A DNA stretch of 38,678 nucleotides from contig JASEHI010000018.1 in NCBI GenBank assembly GCA_030018695.1, positions 1 to 38,678 of the forward strand. The letters are read 5' to 3'. The notes beneath the pieces were generated by a model. It did no database searches. It was not told the DNA's origin and saw only the letters and a program-made list of their open reading frames with translations. Positions 22,350 through 29,639 of the stretch are shown here, in pieces. The position numbers were made by a program, and so were the translations under genes. Origin of the DNA: Anaerolineales bacterium. Lineage in GTDB: Bacteria; Chloroflexota; Anaerolineae; Anaerolineales; Villigracilaceae. How positions within the stretch are numbered: the stretch's first letter is position 1; the number at the start of each line of letters is the position of its first letter.

Positions 22350-22954
22350 AGGCCGCTCTCATTTTCCAGACGGAAGGCGGCGGGCAAAAGTTCCCGGAAG
22401 GCTTGCAGGCACTCGCGCAGGCGCAGGCGGGCGCGCGCCAGGCGGCTTTTAACGGTGCCGATCGGCTTGCGCAATGCCGCGGCGACTTCGCTGTAATCCA
22501 GGCCCTGGATGTCAGCCAGCACGACCACAGTTCTGAATTCGACTGGCAGGCCATCCAGGCAGTGTTGGATGGCATGTTCAAGGTCCTTCTGTTCGAGCTG
22601 TTCTTCAGGGGAGAGGTGTGGGTCGGCCAGCCAGCGCGGCTCCATGACTTCTTCGTCGTCCTCGGTAACGGGTTCAAGCGGCGTGGTCGGGCGGCGTTTC
22701 CGGCGGCGCAGTTCGTCGTAACAGGCGTTGGTGACGGTGCGCATGAGCCAGGCGCGGAAGGAGCCGCCGCGGTAGGCGCTGAGGCTGCGAAAAGCCGAGA
22801 GGAAGGCTTCCTGCGCGGCATCCGCAGCCAGTTCTTCATCGCCCAGGATGCGCAAGGCGGTGTTGAAGATGCAATCCTGGTAGGCCAGCACCAGGCGGTT
22901 GAAGGCCTCCAGGTCGCCGCGTTGGGCATCACGGATGAGGGCAGGTTCGTCCAT
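22346..22954 (-). CDS. ECF-family RNA polymerase sigma factor
   Basis: The 202-aa protein has region 2 (LVLAYQDCIFNTALRILGDEELAADAAQEAFLSAFRSL with FRAWLMRTVTNACYDELRRRKRR, about 20-90) and region 4 (LPVEFRTVVVLADIQGLDYSEVAAALRKPIGTVKSRLARARLRL, about 138-182), joined by an acidic linker. It resembles SigE/RpoE-like ECF factors that respond to envelope stress. It is followed by its membrane anti-sigma factor. AAGGA is 4 nt before the ATG. An inverted GCAGAGAAC array separates it from lysS. Confidence 0.92.
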   Translation of the reverse strand: MDEPALIRDAQRGDLEAFNRLVLAYQDCIFNTALRILGDEELAADAAQEAFLSAFRSLSAYRGGSFRAWLMRTVTNACYDELRRRKRRPTTPLEPVTEDDEEVMEPRWLADPHLSPEEQLEQKDLEHAIQHCLDGLPVEFRTVVVLADIQGLDYSEVAAALRKPIGTVKSRLARARLRLRECLQAFRELLPAAFRLENESGL

Positions 22955-22967
22955 AGTCCTTCTTTTT

Positions 22968-23039
22968 CACCGCAGAGAACGCAGAGTTCGCAGAGATAAT
23001 TATAATGGTTCTCCGCGTTCTCTATGCACTCCGCGGTGA
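22968..23039. repeat. Inverted GCAGAGAAC array between lysS and the sigma gene
   Basis: CACCGCAGAGAACGCAGAG words on the left and their inverse (TTCTCCGCG...CCGCGGTGAA) on the right form a 30-nt imperfect dyad around a short AT-rich loop. There is no T-run, so it is not a typical terminator. It ends at the lysS stop. Confidence 0.9.
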
Positions 23040-23040
23040 A

Positions 23041-24567
23041 TTACTCTTCGGAACGCAGTTGCGGGAACAACAGCACATCGCGGATGCTGTGTTTATCGGT
23101 GAAAAGCATTATCAAGCGATCCACGCCCATGCCGAAGCCGCCGTTGGGAGGCATGCCGTAACGCATGGCACGCAGATAGTCCTCGTCCATTGGGTGCTTT
23201 TCCTCGTCGTCGGCCTTGTAATCCCGGCCCATCTCGAGGAAACGCTGCTCCTGGTCGAGCGGGTCGTTCAGCTCAGTGAAGGCGTTGCACAGTTCGAAGC
23301 CGGCCACGTAAGCTTCGAAGCGTTCCACGGTCAGCGGATCGCCAGGCTTGGATTTGGAGAGCGGTGAAATGTCGCGTGGATAATCGTACAAAAATGTTGG
23401 CTGGATGAGCGTTGGTTCGAGGAACTCGCTCACCAGGAAGTCTATCAATTTACCGCGCGTGGCCTGCGCATCTGGCATCCTGCCGGTCTTTTGGATGGCG
23501 GCGAAAAGCGACTCGGCGGTCGGGTGGGCGGCGATGTCAATGCCGGCGGTTTCTTTCAATCCCTGGCGCATTTCCAGCCTTTGCCAGGGTGGGGTGAAAT
23601 CCAGCTCGTGACCCTGATAAGTTACTTTGCACCTACCCAGCACTTTCTCCGCGACGTAGGCGACCATCTGCTCGGTCAGTTCCATCACCTGGAGGTAGTC
23701 GGCATAGGCCGAGTAGAATTCCAGTTGGGTGAACTCGGGATTGTGCTTATAAGAGACGCCCTCGTTGCGGAAGTCGCGCCCGATCTCGTAGACGCGTTCC
23801 AGGTTGCCGACCAGCAGGCGTTTGAGATATAGTTCGAACGAAATGCGCAGATATAGGTCCTGTTTGAGCTGGTTGTGATGGGTGACGAACGGCCTGGCTG
23901 CCGCGCCGCCATAAATGGGCTGCAGGATGGGAGTCTCGACTTCCAGAAATCCGCGCTCATCCAGGAATTGGCGCAAGGCGCGCAGGATAGCCGCCCGCGT
24001 GCGAAAGACCTGCCGCACCTCAGGGTTGACAGCCAGGTCGGCGTAACGTTGGCGGGCGCGCAGATCCGCGTCCTCGAGCGCCGCGTGGCGGATAACCTGT
24101 CCAGCCTCGGTTGTTTCGTCCTTGGCGGCAGGCAGAGGCGAGACGGCCTTGGCCAGCATCTTGAAATCCTGAACGTGCAACGTCACCTCGCCGGTGCGGG
24201 TGCGGAAGATGAAGCCGGTAGCCTGGATGAAATCGCCCAGGTCGAAGATGCGATTGAAGAAATCGAGTTTGTCTTCGCCGAGGTTGTTGGCGCGCAGGAA
24301 AAGCTGGATGCGTCCGTCGCCGTCTTCGATGTGGGCGAAAGTGATCTTGCCCATCTGGCGGACGGCGCGCAGGCGCCCAACCAGCATGGCATTCACCTCG
24401 GCTGGTGCAGCCTGGCTGGTATCCTTTTCAACCTTTTCGAAGGCGGCAATGGCCTGGGCGCTGGTGTGCGTCCGTTCGGCGCGGTGGGGAAATGGTTCGA
24501 TTCCCTCGGCGCGCAGTGCTTCGATTTTTGCCAGGCGGATCTTTTCAAGAGAGGTGTACTCTGTCAT
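23041..24567 (-). CDS. lysS: Lysyl-tRNA synthetase, class II
   Basis: The 508-aa protein has the N-terminal OB-fold anticodon-binding domain (VGRLRAVRQMGKITFAHIEDGDGRIQLFL, about 63-92) and the class II catalytic core. Motif 1 is near FLEVETPILQP, motif 2 is FRNEGVSYKHNPEFTQLEFY, and motif 3 is GFGMGVDRLIML (about 480-491). It charges tRNA-Lys with lysine. AAAGG precedes the ATG. It lies downstream of a terminator that closes greA, so it has its own promoter. Normal length, no sign of insertions. Confidence 0.96.
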   Translation of the reverse strand: MTEYTSLEKIRLAKIEALRAEGIEPFPHRAERTHTSAQAIAAFEKVEKDTSQAAPAEVNAMLVGRLRAVRQMGKITFAHIEDGDGRIQLFLRANNLGEDKLDFFNRIFDLGDFIQATGFIFRTRTGEVTLHVQDFKMLAKAVSPLPAAKDETTEAGQVIRHAALEDADLRARQRYADLAVNPEVRQVFRTRAAILRALRQFLDERGFLEVETPILQPIYGGAAARPFVTHHNQLKQDLYLRISFELYLKRLLVGNLERVYEIGRDFRNEGVSYKHNPEFTQLEFYSAYADYLQVMELTEQMVAYVAEKVLGRCKVTYQGHELDFTPPWQRLEMRQGLKETAGIDIAAHPTAESLFAAIQKTGRMPDAQATRGKLIDFLVSEFLEPTLIQPTFLYDYPRDISPLSKSKPGDPLTVERFEAYVAGFELCNAFTELNDPLDQEQRFLEMGRDYKADDEEKHPMDEDYLRAMRYGMPPNGGFGMGVDRLIMLFTDKHSIRDVLLFPQLRSEE

Positions 24568-24597
24568 GCGACAACCTTTCTGGCTTATTTTACCAAC

Positions 24598-24631
24598 AAA
24601 AAACCCGCGCTTCCCAAACAGGTTGCGCGGG
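24598..24631 (-). terminator. Rho-independent terminator of greA
   Basis: On the minus strand CCCGCGC (24631-24625) pairs with GCGCGGG (24610-24604) across a 14-nt loop and is followed by a run of six T (24603-24598). It lies 42 nt after the greA stop. Confidence 0.85.
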
Positions 24632-24672
24632 GCATACCGTAGACCTGCTCGGCAGGCGTGATGGCCCCAGTC

Positions 24673-25140
24673 TTATCCGATCTTGAGGATGCGAACTTTA
24701 TATACCCCACCGGGAGCTTCCACTTGAACTTCGTCGCCGGCGCGATGATTCAAGATGGCTCTGCCAATGGGCGATTCGTTGGAAATACGTCCCTCACGCG
24801 GATTGGCTTCCGCCGCGCCGACGAGGATGTATTTCTCTGGGTTTGAGCCTGCTTCCTGAATGGTGACGGTCGAACCTATCTGGACATTGTCGGCCTTCTC
24901 TTTACCAGAATTCTCGATCACGCGCGCAGAAGCCAGGATGATTTTGAGTTCCTGGATGCGGCCTTCCACAAAAGCCTGCTCGTTCTTGGCGGCCTCGTAC
25001 TCGGCGTTCTCGATCAACTCGCCGCCGTCCATCGCCTCGTGCAGACGATTGGCGATTTCCAGGCGTTTGACCGAGTGCAGGTACTCAAGTTCATCCTGAA
25101 GTTTCTGAAAACCTTCACGGGTCAGAAAGTTGGTTGGCAT
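24673..25140 (-). CDS. greA: Transcription elongation factor GreA
   Basis: ATG 25140 (MPTNFLTREGFQKLQDEL) has AGGAAAG upstream; the ATG at 25170 lies in the leader hairpin. The 155-aa protein has the N-terminal coiled coil with the acidic tip (GGELIENAEYEAAKNEQAF, Asp/Glu that enter the polymerase secondary channel) and the C-terminal FKBP-like domain (GSTVTIQ...NESPIGRAILNHRAGDEVQVEAPGG). It rescues backtracked polymerase by stimulating transcript cleavage. It has its own promoter, a leader with a stem-loop, and a terminator, so it is monocistronic. Confidence 0.95.
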   Translation of the reverse strand: MPTNFLTREGFQKLQDELEYLHSVKRLEIANRLHEAMDGGELIENAEYEAAKNEQAFVEGRIQELKIILASARVIENSGKEKADNVQIGSTVTIQEAGSNPEKYILVGAAEANPREGRISNESPIGRAILNHRAGDEVQVEAPGGVYKVRILKIG

Positions 25141-25155
25141 GATTCTTTCCTGAGT

Positions 25156-25187
25156 AAAAATATGATGCATCTCTGTTTCAGAGATGC
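25156..25187 (-). promoter_or_regulatory. Stem-loop in the greA leader (possible attenuator)
   Basis: A perfect 9-bp stem GCATCTCTG/CAGAGATGC with a 3-nt loop (25167-25187) is followed on the minus strand by ATCATATTTTT. It sits 27 nt before the greA ATG. In E. coli the greA leader also ends some transcripts early, so control by attenuation is plausible. Confidence 0.5.
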
Positions 25188-25219
25188 GTCTGGTTTGTAG
25201 GTCTCCCTACCCGCGGATA

Positions 25220-25248
25220 AATATATCATGTTTTAAGTCTAAAAGCAA
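25220..25248 (-). promoter_or_regulatory. Sigma-70-type promoter of greA
   Basis: On the minus strand TTGCTT (25248-25243), a 17-bp spacer and TATATT (25225-25220). The leader would be about 70 nt and include the stem-loop. Confidence 0.65.
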
Positions 25249-25264
25249 GACACGCACAGTAAAT

Positions 25265-26008
25265 TTAAGCTGCTCGCCAGAGCCGGATTCCAGCGCTGCT
25301 TTGCCAGTAGGATTGGATCATTTCCCGCATCTTTTCTGGATTTTCGAACAATATGCCAATCTGGGAGGCATACGCGGCAATGCCCGCCTGCCAGGCGCGC
25401 AGGCCAGCCTTCGAAACGGAGTGGACCTCAACCTGCATCCCGCTCGTGAGCATCTCCACGGCTGAGGCATCCTTGAGCAGGTAGGGGATGTCGGCATAAT
25501 ACCCCTGCGGGGCATAATAACGCAAGGGTCGTTCGAGAGCCTCGACCGCGCCGCGCGTCAAGCGATGATCCGCGTGCCCGCCGACGGTCAATGGGCAGAC
25601 GAGAGTGTCCTCTGGTTTGAGGATCGCGGCCAGGAAGGCGCGCAGCGTCTCGACCAGCGGCCGGTCGGCGGGATGGATTTCGCCCATGAACGTGTTCGGG
25701 TCATACAGCCATGCGCCGTCTTGGGCGGAACGGTAGATGCAATCCGGGATGGATAGGTGCCGGTATCTGGCCCCAACGGCGCGACAGGCGGCCTTGTCTT
25801 CCTCCCGGCGAAGGGCCGGTGTATCCGCGCCGGTGCCCCATTCGGCGTGCAGCACTTCGGCGAAAGGTGAAAGCGGACCATCCGGCGGGTCTCCGCTGCA
25901 GACGGTCCAGATCTCGACTTGGGTCCCGGCGTGAGACTGTTCCCAGATCAAGCCGCCGCAGGAGAGGATGGCGTCGTCAAGGTGTGGGGAGATGTATATC
26001 CAGCGCAT
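25265..26008 (-). CDS. PIG-L family deacetylase (LmbE-like)
   Basis: The 247-aa protein starts MRWIYISPHLDDAILSCGG, containing the zinc site PHxDD (His9, Asp11, Asp12); the third ligand motif is GGHADHR (about 144-150). These enzymes remove acetyl groups from N-acetylglucosamine conjugates or related small molecules. The substrate here is unknown and no mycothiol or bacillithiol gene is nearby. A TATAAT ends 6 nt before the ATG, a leaderless arrangement, and a GGTAGATT array starts just upstream of that box. Confidence 0.9.
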   Translation of the reverse strand: MRWIYISPHLDDAILSCGGLIWEQSHAGTQVEIWTVCSGDPPDGPLSPFAEVLHAEWGTGADTPALRREEDKAACRAVGARYRHLSIPDCIYRSAQDGAWLYDPNTFMGEIHPADRPLVETLRAFLAAILKPEDTLVCPLTVGGHADHRLTRGAVEALERPLRYYAPQGYYADIPYLLKDASAVEMLTSGMQVEVHSVSKAGLRAWQAGIAAYASQIGILFENPEKMREMIQSYWQSSAGIRLWRAA

Positions 26009-26014
26009 GGGGAT

Positions 26015-26020
26015 ATTATA
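26015..26020 (-). promoter_or_regulatory. -10 box of the PIG-L gene, leaderless arrangement
   Basis: TATAAT on the minus strand, 6 nt before the ATG. The -35 position falls in the adjoining repeat array. Confidence 0.5.
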
Positions 26021-26023
26021 TTG

Positions 26024-26059
26024 GAAATCGGTAGATTGGTAAATTGGTAACTGGTAAAA
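26024..26059. repeat. TGGTAAAT word array between divergent genes
   Basis: Tandem words such as ATCGGTAG, ATTGGTAA and ACTGGTAA (8-9 nt) lie between the PIG-L and CoA-transferase promoters. Confidence 0.8.
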
Positions 26060-26093
26060 TGGGTTGACAATTAGTCATCCATTGGAGGAGAAC

Positions 26094-27239
26094 ATGACCG
26101 CACAACCGCTGAAGGGCATCCGCATCCTCGACCTCTCGCGCCTGCTCCCCGGCCCATACCTGACCCAGTTGCTGGCCGACCTGGGCGCGGAAGTGATCAA
26201 AATCGAGACGCCGCGGCTGGGCGATTATGCCCGTCTGGCCCCGCCAGAGATGGGGCTGGGCGGCTTGTTCGAGGCGGTCAACCGTGGCAAGAAGAGCGTT
26301 GCCATCAACTATCGCAACCCGCGCGGGCGGGAAATCTTCCTGAAATTGGCTGCCACAGCCGATGTGATCCTGGAGGGTTTCAAACCCGGCTCGGGCAAAA
26401 AGTGGAAAATTGACTATGAGGCGGTATGCACTGTAAAACCGGACATCATATATTGTTCGCTCTCCGGCTATGGCCAGGAAGGCCCCTATCGCGGGCGCGC
26501 CGGTCACGATCTCAATTATGTCGCGGTTGGCGGCGCGCTGGGATTGAACGCCAGGTCCGGCGAGGCCCCAGTCCCTTATGGCATCCCTGTCGCCGACCTT
26601 GCGGGTGGGATGTTAGCCGCGATTGCCATTCTGGGCGCGCTGGTCGGGCGCGGCAAAACCGGCGCGGGGATGTATCTCGACATGGCTTTGTTGGACGGGG
26701 TGATTTCATGGATGACGCCGCTGGCCGGCGCGGCCTTTTTCAGCGGCATTGACGTTTCAGCCGGAAGTTTACCTTTGCTCGGCGGCTTGCCGTGCTTTAA
26801 TGTCTATGAAACCGCAGACGGCAAATACCTTACCCTGGCCGCGCTGGAGCCGACTTTCTGGGCGGATTTCTGCAGAGTCACCGCTCGCGCCGATCTGCTC
26901 CCGAGCCAGTTTAACCGCAGACTTGGAAGTGAAATCGCGGCCATCTTCCGCCAGAAATCGCGTGCTGAATGGCTGTCAGCCTTTGCCGGGACAGACGGCT
27001 GCGTGGAGGCGGTCAACTCGTTCGAGGCGATGCTGGATCATCCGCAGGTGCAGGCGCGCGGTTACGTGCGCGAAGAAAATGGCGAACCGGTTGGCATGAA
27101 TTCACCGTTCGTGTTCGCGCGGGGAAAGTCCGCACCCGCGCCGAGTTTGGGAGAACATACGGAATCGGCTCTAGCCAGTATTGGATTGACCGAAGAAGAA
27201 ATCAAAGAACTGGCGGAGCGGGGTGTAATTGGGCTATGA
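26094..27239 (+). CDS. CaiB/BaiF-type (class III) CoA transferase
   Basis: ATG 26094 follows GGAGGAGAAC; the ATG at 26064 lacks a ribosome site. The 381-aa protein has the family N-terminus (LKGIRILDLSRLLPGPYLTQLLADLGAEVIKIE), a catalytic-Asp region (GHDLNYVAVGGALG, about 146), DLAGGMLAAIAILGAL and a C-terminal domain with DHPQVQARG. Members either transfer CoA between carboxylic acids or racemise 2-methylacyl-CoA (AMACR). The extended RAGHDLNY motif and moderate length resemble the racemase branch, but the choice cannot be made safely. Confidence 0.88.
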   Translation: MTAQPLKGIRILDLSRLLPGPYLTQLLADLGAEVIKIETPRLGDYARLAPPEMGLGGLFEAVNRGKKSVAINYRNPRGREIFLKLAATADVILEGFKPGSGKKWKIDYEAVCTVKPDIIYCSLSGYGQEGPYRGRAGHDLNYVAVGGALGLNARSGEAPVPYGIPVADLAGGMLAAIAILGALVGRGKTGAGMYLDMALLDGVISWMTPLAGAAFFSGIDVSAGSLPLLGGLPCFNVYETADGKYLTLAALEPTFWADFCRVTARADLLPSQFNRRLGSEIAAIFRQKSRAEWLSAFAGTDGCVEAVNSFEAMLDHPQVQARGYVREENGEPVGMNSPFVFARGKSAPAPSLGEHTESALASIGLTEEEIKELAERGVIGL

Positions 27240-27277
27240 TATAATGACTGTATGACCGTATGACATCGGAGGTAATT

Positions 27278-27715
27278 ATGTATACTGCTGTTCGAATTCA
27301 AGAAAAAGGTCAGGTTACAATCCCGACCAATATCCGCAGGAAATTCAGCCTGAAGAAAGGCGATCTGGTAACGTTTGTTGCGACCGACAGCGGCATCGTC
27401 ATCAAATCGCTCGACCAAGCGGCGGACGAATTGTTGGCGGGATTGCAAGATAAATTGGATAAGCGCGGAATTTCGCTGAATGCCCTCATGGAACGCAGCG
27501 TACAAAAGGGCGGGGACGCGGCGGCCTCGGAACTTGGATTGAGCGCTGCGGAAAAAGAGTCTTTTATGCAAGCCATGTTTTTTCGCCTGCAAGCCGCTGT
27601 AACAGCCATCCAAGATGATGCAAAAAGGAAAGGTACGGACAAATTAACCGAAGAGGAAATCGAGGTTGAAGTTCAGGCTGCCCGCCGGGAAATGCGCAAT
27701 GCTCATCGTCCTTGA
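27278..27715 (+). CDS. AbrB/SpoVT-family antitoxin
   Basis: ATG 27278 has CGGAGG upstream and gives 145 aa. The N-terminal swapped-hairpin DNA-binding domain is clear (VRIQEKGQVTIPTNIRRKFSLKKGDLVTFVATDSGIVI). The C-terminal half is helical and charged and probably binds the toxin. It overlaps the start of a PIN toxin gene by 17 nt. Such antitoxins usually repress their own operon. The toxin is frameshifted here, so this may be an orphan antitoxin. Confidence 0.88.
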   Translation: MYTAVRIQEKGQVTIPTNIRRKFSLKKGDLVTFVATDSGIVIKSLDQAADELLAGLQDKLDKRGISLNALMERSVQKGGDAAASELGLSAAEKESFMQAMFFRLQAAVTAIQDDAKRKGTDKLTEEEIEVEVQAARREMRNAHRP

Positions 27716-28108
27716 TACCAATGTGCTGGTTTCTGCCCTGCTCAAGCAGGATAGCATTCCGGCCCAGGCTGTGCGTCTCGTTGTATCTCGCAAGATTCGG
27801 CTTGCCATTGATGAGCGCATCTGGCGTGAGTATGAGGTGGTTACATCCCGCCCACATTTGAATATTTCTGCGGAGCCCGCCGGAATGTTCTGGCGGCGCT
27901 CTCGGTAGTCAGACAGCCTGTGAAAGCCGCTCGTTTGAATATACCTGTGGAAGAAATACCTGATCCGGCCGACCTGCCCTTTGCGGAAGTAGCTGTTGCT
28001 GCCGGGGTGGACGCGCTTGTCACCGGCAACGTCAGGCATTTTACGTTCCTGGCCGAATATAAGGTAAAGGTGCTGACACCCGCGCAATTTACAGTAAATT
28101 TTAGATAA
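27699..28108 (+). pseudogene. PIN-domain toxin (VapC-like), frameshifted
   Basis: The frame from ATG 27699 (MLIVLDTNVLVSALLKQD) has the first metal Asp, then DERIWREYEVVTSRP, and stops at 27908 after about 69 residues. A second frame carries the rest of the same domain: RRNVLAAL (from 27878), RLNIPVEEIPDPADLPFAEVAVAAGVDALVTGNVRHF and LTPAQF to 28108. Joined near 27865-27880 by restoring one lost base, they give a normal PIN protein of about 136 aa. The toxin RNase is therefore probably inactivated, unless this is a sequencing error or programmed shift. The antitoxin upstream is intact. Confidence 0.82.
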
Positions 28109-28177
28109 CCGTCTGATCGGCCGGCAGGCGGGGCCGCGCAAGGCGCAAGAAGCAGCAGCCAGGGTCGACGGCGCACC

Positions 28178-29629
28178 CTATCTCGTACCCTCCAGCCCCA
28201 ACGTGCTGACCAGAACGGCGGGCTTTGGGTGCTGGCTGAGGTAGATGAGCTTGCCCTGCATGGGGTTTCCGTAGGGCGTGACAAGATCGCTATCCATACG
28301 CAGCTTGAAAAAGCGCGGCGCTTCGGTCACGATAAACTGGCCATGAGCGTCGTCCCCAACCCTCTTTCCCCGCTGAAAACGAGCCTGGTAGTTGAAGGTA
28401 CTACCATCCGCATAGTAAACCAATATCGCCACGTCACGCGTGTTGTGCGCGTCGATTGTGTGCAAGAGCATCTTGACCATGCCCATAAAATCCAGCAAGT
28501 CTTCTTCCAGCTCGAACCCCCCGACGTTGAACGGGCCTCCCATGTAGATGGTACCGTTCAGTGGGTTTTCGGCATCCTCCAAAACGTAGCCTACACCGGA
28601 TTGGCAGCTGAGTGTCAGGCCGCCGTTGCGGAAGATCTTGGGATGTCTCATGCGCTTCTTGATCAACGGCAACAGGCGATGAAATTCGGCGGCCTCCAGC
28701 GGGTGGGGCGGCTCGACCGGCGGCGGCCCTTCACCAATCTCGTGCAGACGCTGCTGCGCCAGGTAGTAATTCGGGTCGAGCTTGAGCGCACGCTGCCACC
28801 AGGCGATGGCTTCATCTCGCCGGCCCAGGCGTTCGCAGGCCACGCCCAATTGGTGCAGCGCCGCCAGATTCTTCGGGTTGCGGCGTAAGGCGCGTTCCAG
28901 CCAAACAAGTGCCTCTGCGGGCCGCTCCAATTTCAGGCAGGTGTGGCCGATGTTGTAGATCGTCGGCTTGTAGCGGGGATCGCGGGCGTGAGCAGCCTGG
29001 AAAGATTCTAAAGCCTCTGGGTAACGATCCTGCTCCAGGCAGGCGATCCCCAGGGCGAAGTGGCCTTCGGGACGTTCTGGAACCGCAGCAATCATGCGGC
29101 GAGCTTTGTGTTCGACCAGATGAAAATCGCCCAGGTCAGTGTTGATGCCGATCTGTTCCTTGAGATGCTCGAGCAAATAAGTGCCGGGTGGAAGCTTGCC
29201 GCTTTGGATGCGGCCAAGCTGCTGGATGTCTTCTTTCACCTCATACTGGCGAGCCTGCTGGGGCCAGCGGCGCTTCAAAAGCTCGAAGACGGCGATGGCC
29301 TCGGGGAGACGCGCTGCGCAGGCGCAGGTCACCCCGCGGCTGTAGAAGACATCGGGATCTTCCGGCTGCAGGCGCTCGACCTCGTCCAGCGCGGCCAGGG
29401 CTTCGTCGAAGCGTTCCAAAGCCAGGTAACAGGCGCCCAGGTTTTGGTGAGCCACCAGCCGGTCGGGCGAGTCCCCGATCAAACCCAGGAAGCGATGGAG
29501 AGCAGCAATTGCCTCATCCCATCGCTCGTCGCCCATTGCGGCCAGGCTGTGAAGGAACGGGATAGTGGGGTTGGACGCCCGGTCAGGTCGTGGAACGGTT
29601 AGTCTTGTTTTACGGCGTTTTGGGGTCAT
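28178..29629 (-). CDS. Tetratricopeptide-repeat protein with an uncharacterised C-terminal domain
   Basis: The 483-aa protein has at least six TPR-like units (about 40-75, 76-108, 195-230, 231-265, 266-300), for example NLGACYLALERFDEALAALDE and QLGVACERLGRRDEAIAWWQRALKLDP. These are followed by a domain of about 165 residues with no recognised family (GGLTLSCQSGVGYVLEDAENPLNGTI and similar strands). No signal peptide, so cytoplasmic. It is the last gene of a minus-strand run with the SWIM protein (10-nt gap) and TPR/zinc protein. TPRs suggest an assembly or scaffold role. Confidence 0.75.
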   Translation of the reverse strand: MTPKRRKTRLTVPRPDRASNPTIPFLHSLAAMGDERWDEAIAALHRFLGLIGDSPDRLVAHQNLGACYLALERFDEALAALDEVERLQPEDPDVFYSRGVTCACAARLPEAIAVFELLKRRWPQQARQYEVKEDIQQLGRIQSGKLPPGTYLLEHLKEQIGINTDLGDFHLVEHKARRMIAAVPERPEGHFALGIACLEQDRYPEALESFQAAHARDPRYKPTIYNIGHTCLKLERPAEALVWLERALRRNPKNLAALHQLGVACERLGRRDEAIAWWQRALKLDPNYYLAQQRLHEIGEGPPPVEPPHPLEAAEFHRLLPLIKKRMRHPKIFRNGGLTLSCQSGVGYVLEDAENPLNGTIYMGGPFNVGGFELEEDLLDFMGMVKMLLHTIDAHNTRDVAILVYYADGSTFNYQARFQRGKRVGDDAHGQFIVTEAPRFFKLRMDSDLVTPYGNPMQGKLIYLSQHPKPAVLVSTLGLEGTR

Positions 29630-29639
29630 CAGCGTTCTC

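Noticed and set aside
22968-23039. Rho-independent terminator of lysS
   Set aside because: The dyad is long and imperfect with no T-run, and is built of repeat words, so it was called a repeat.
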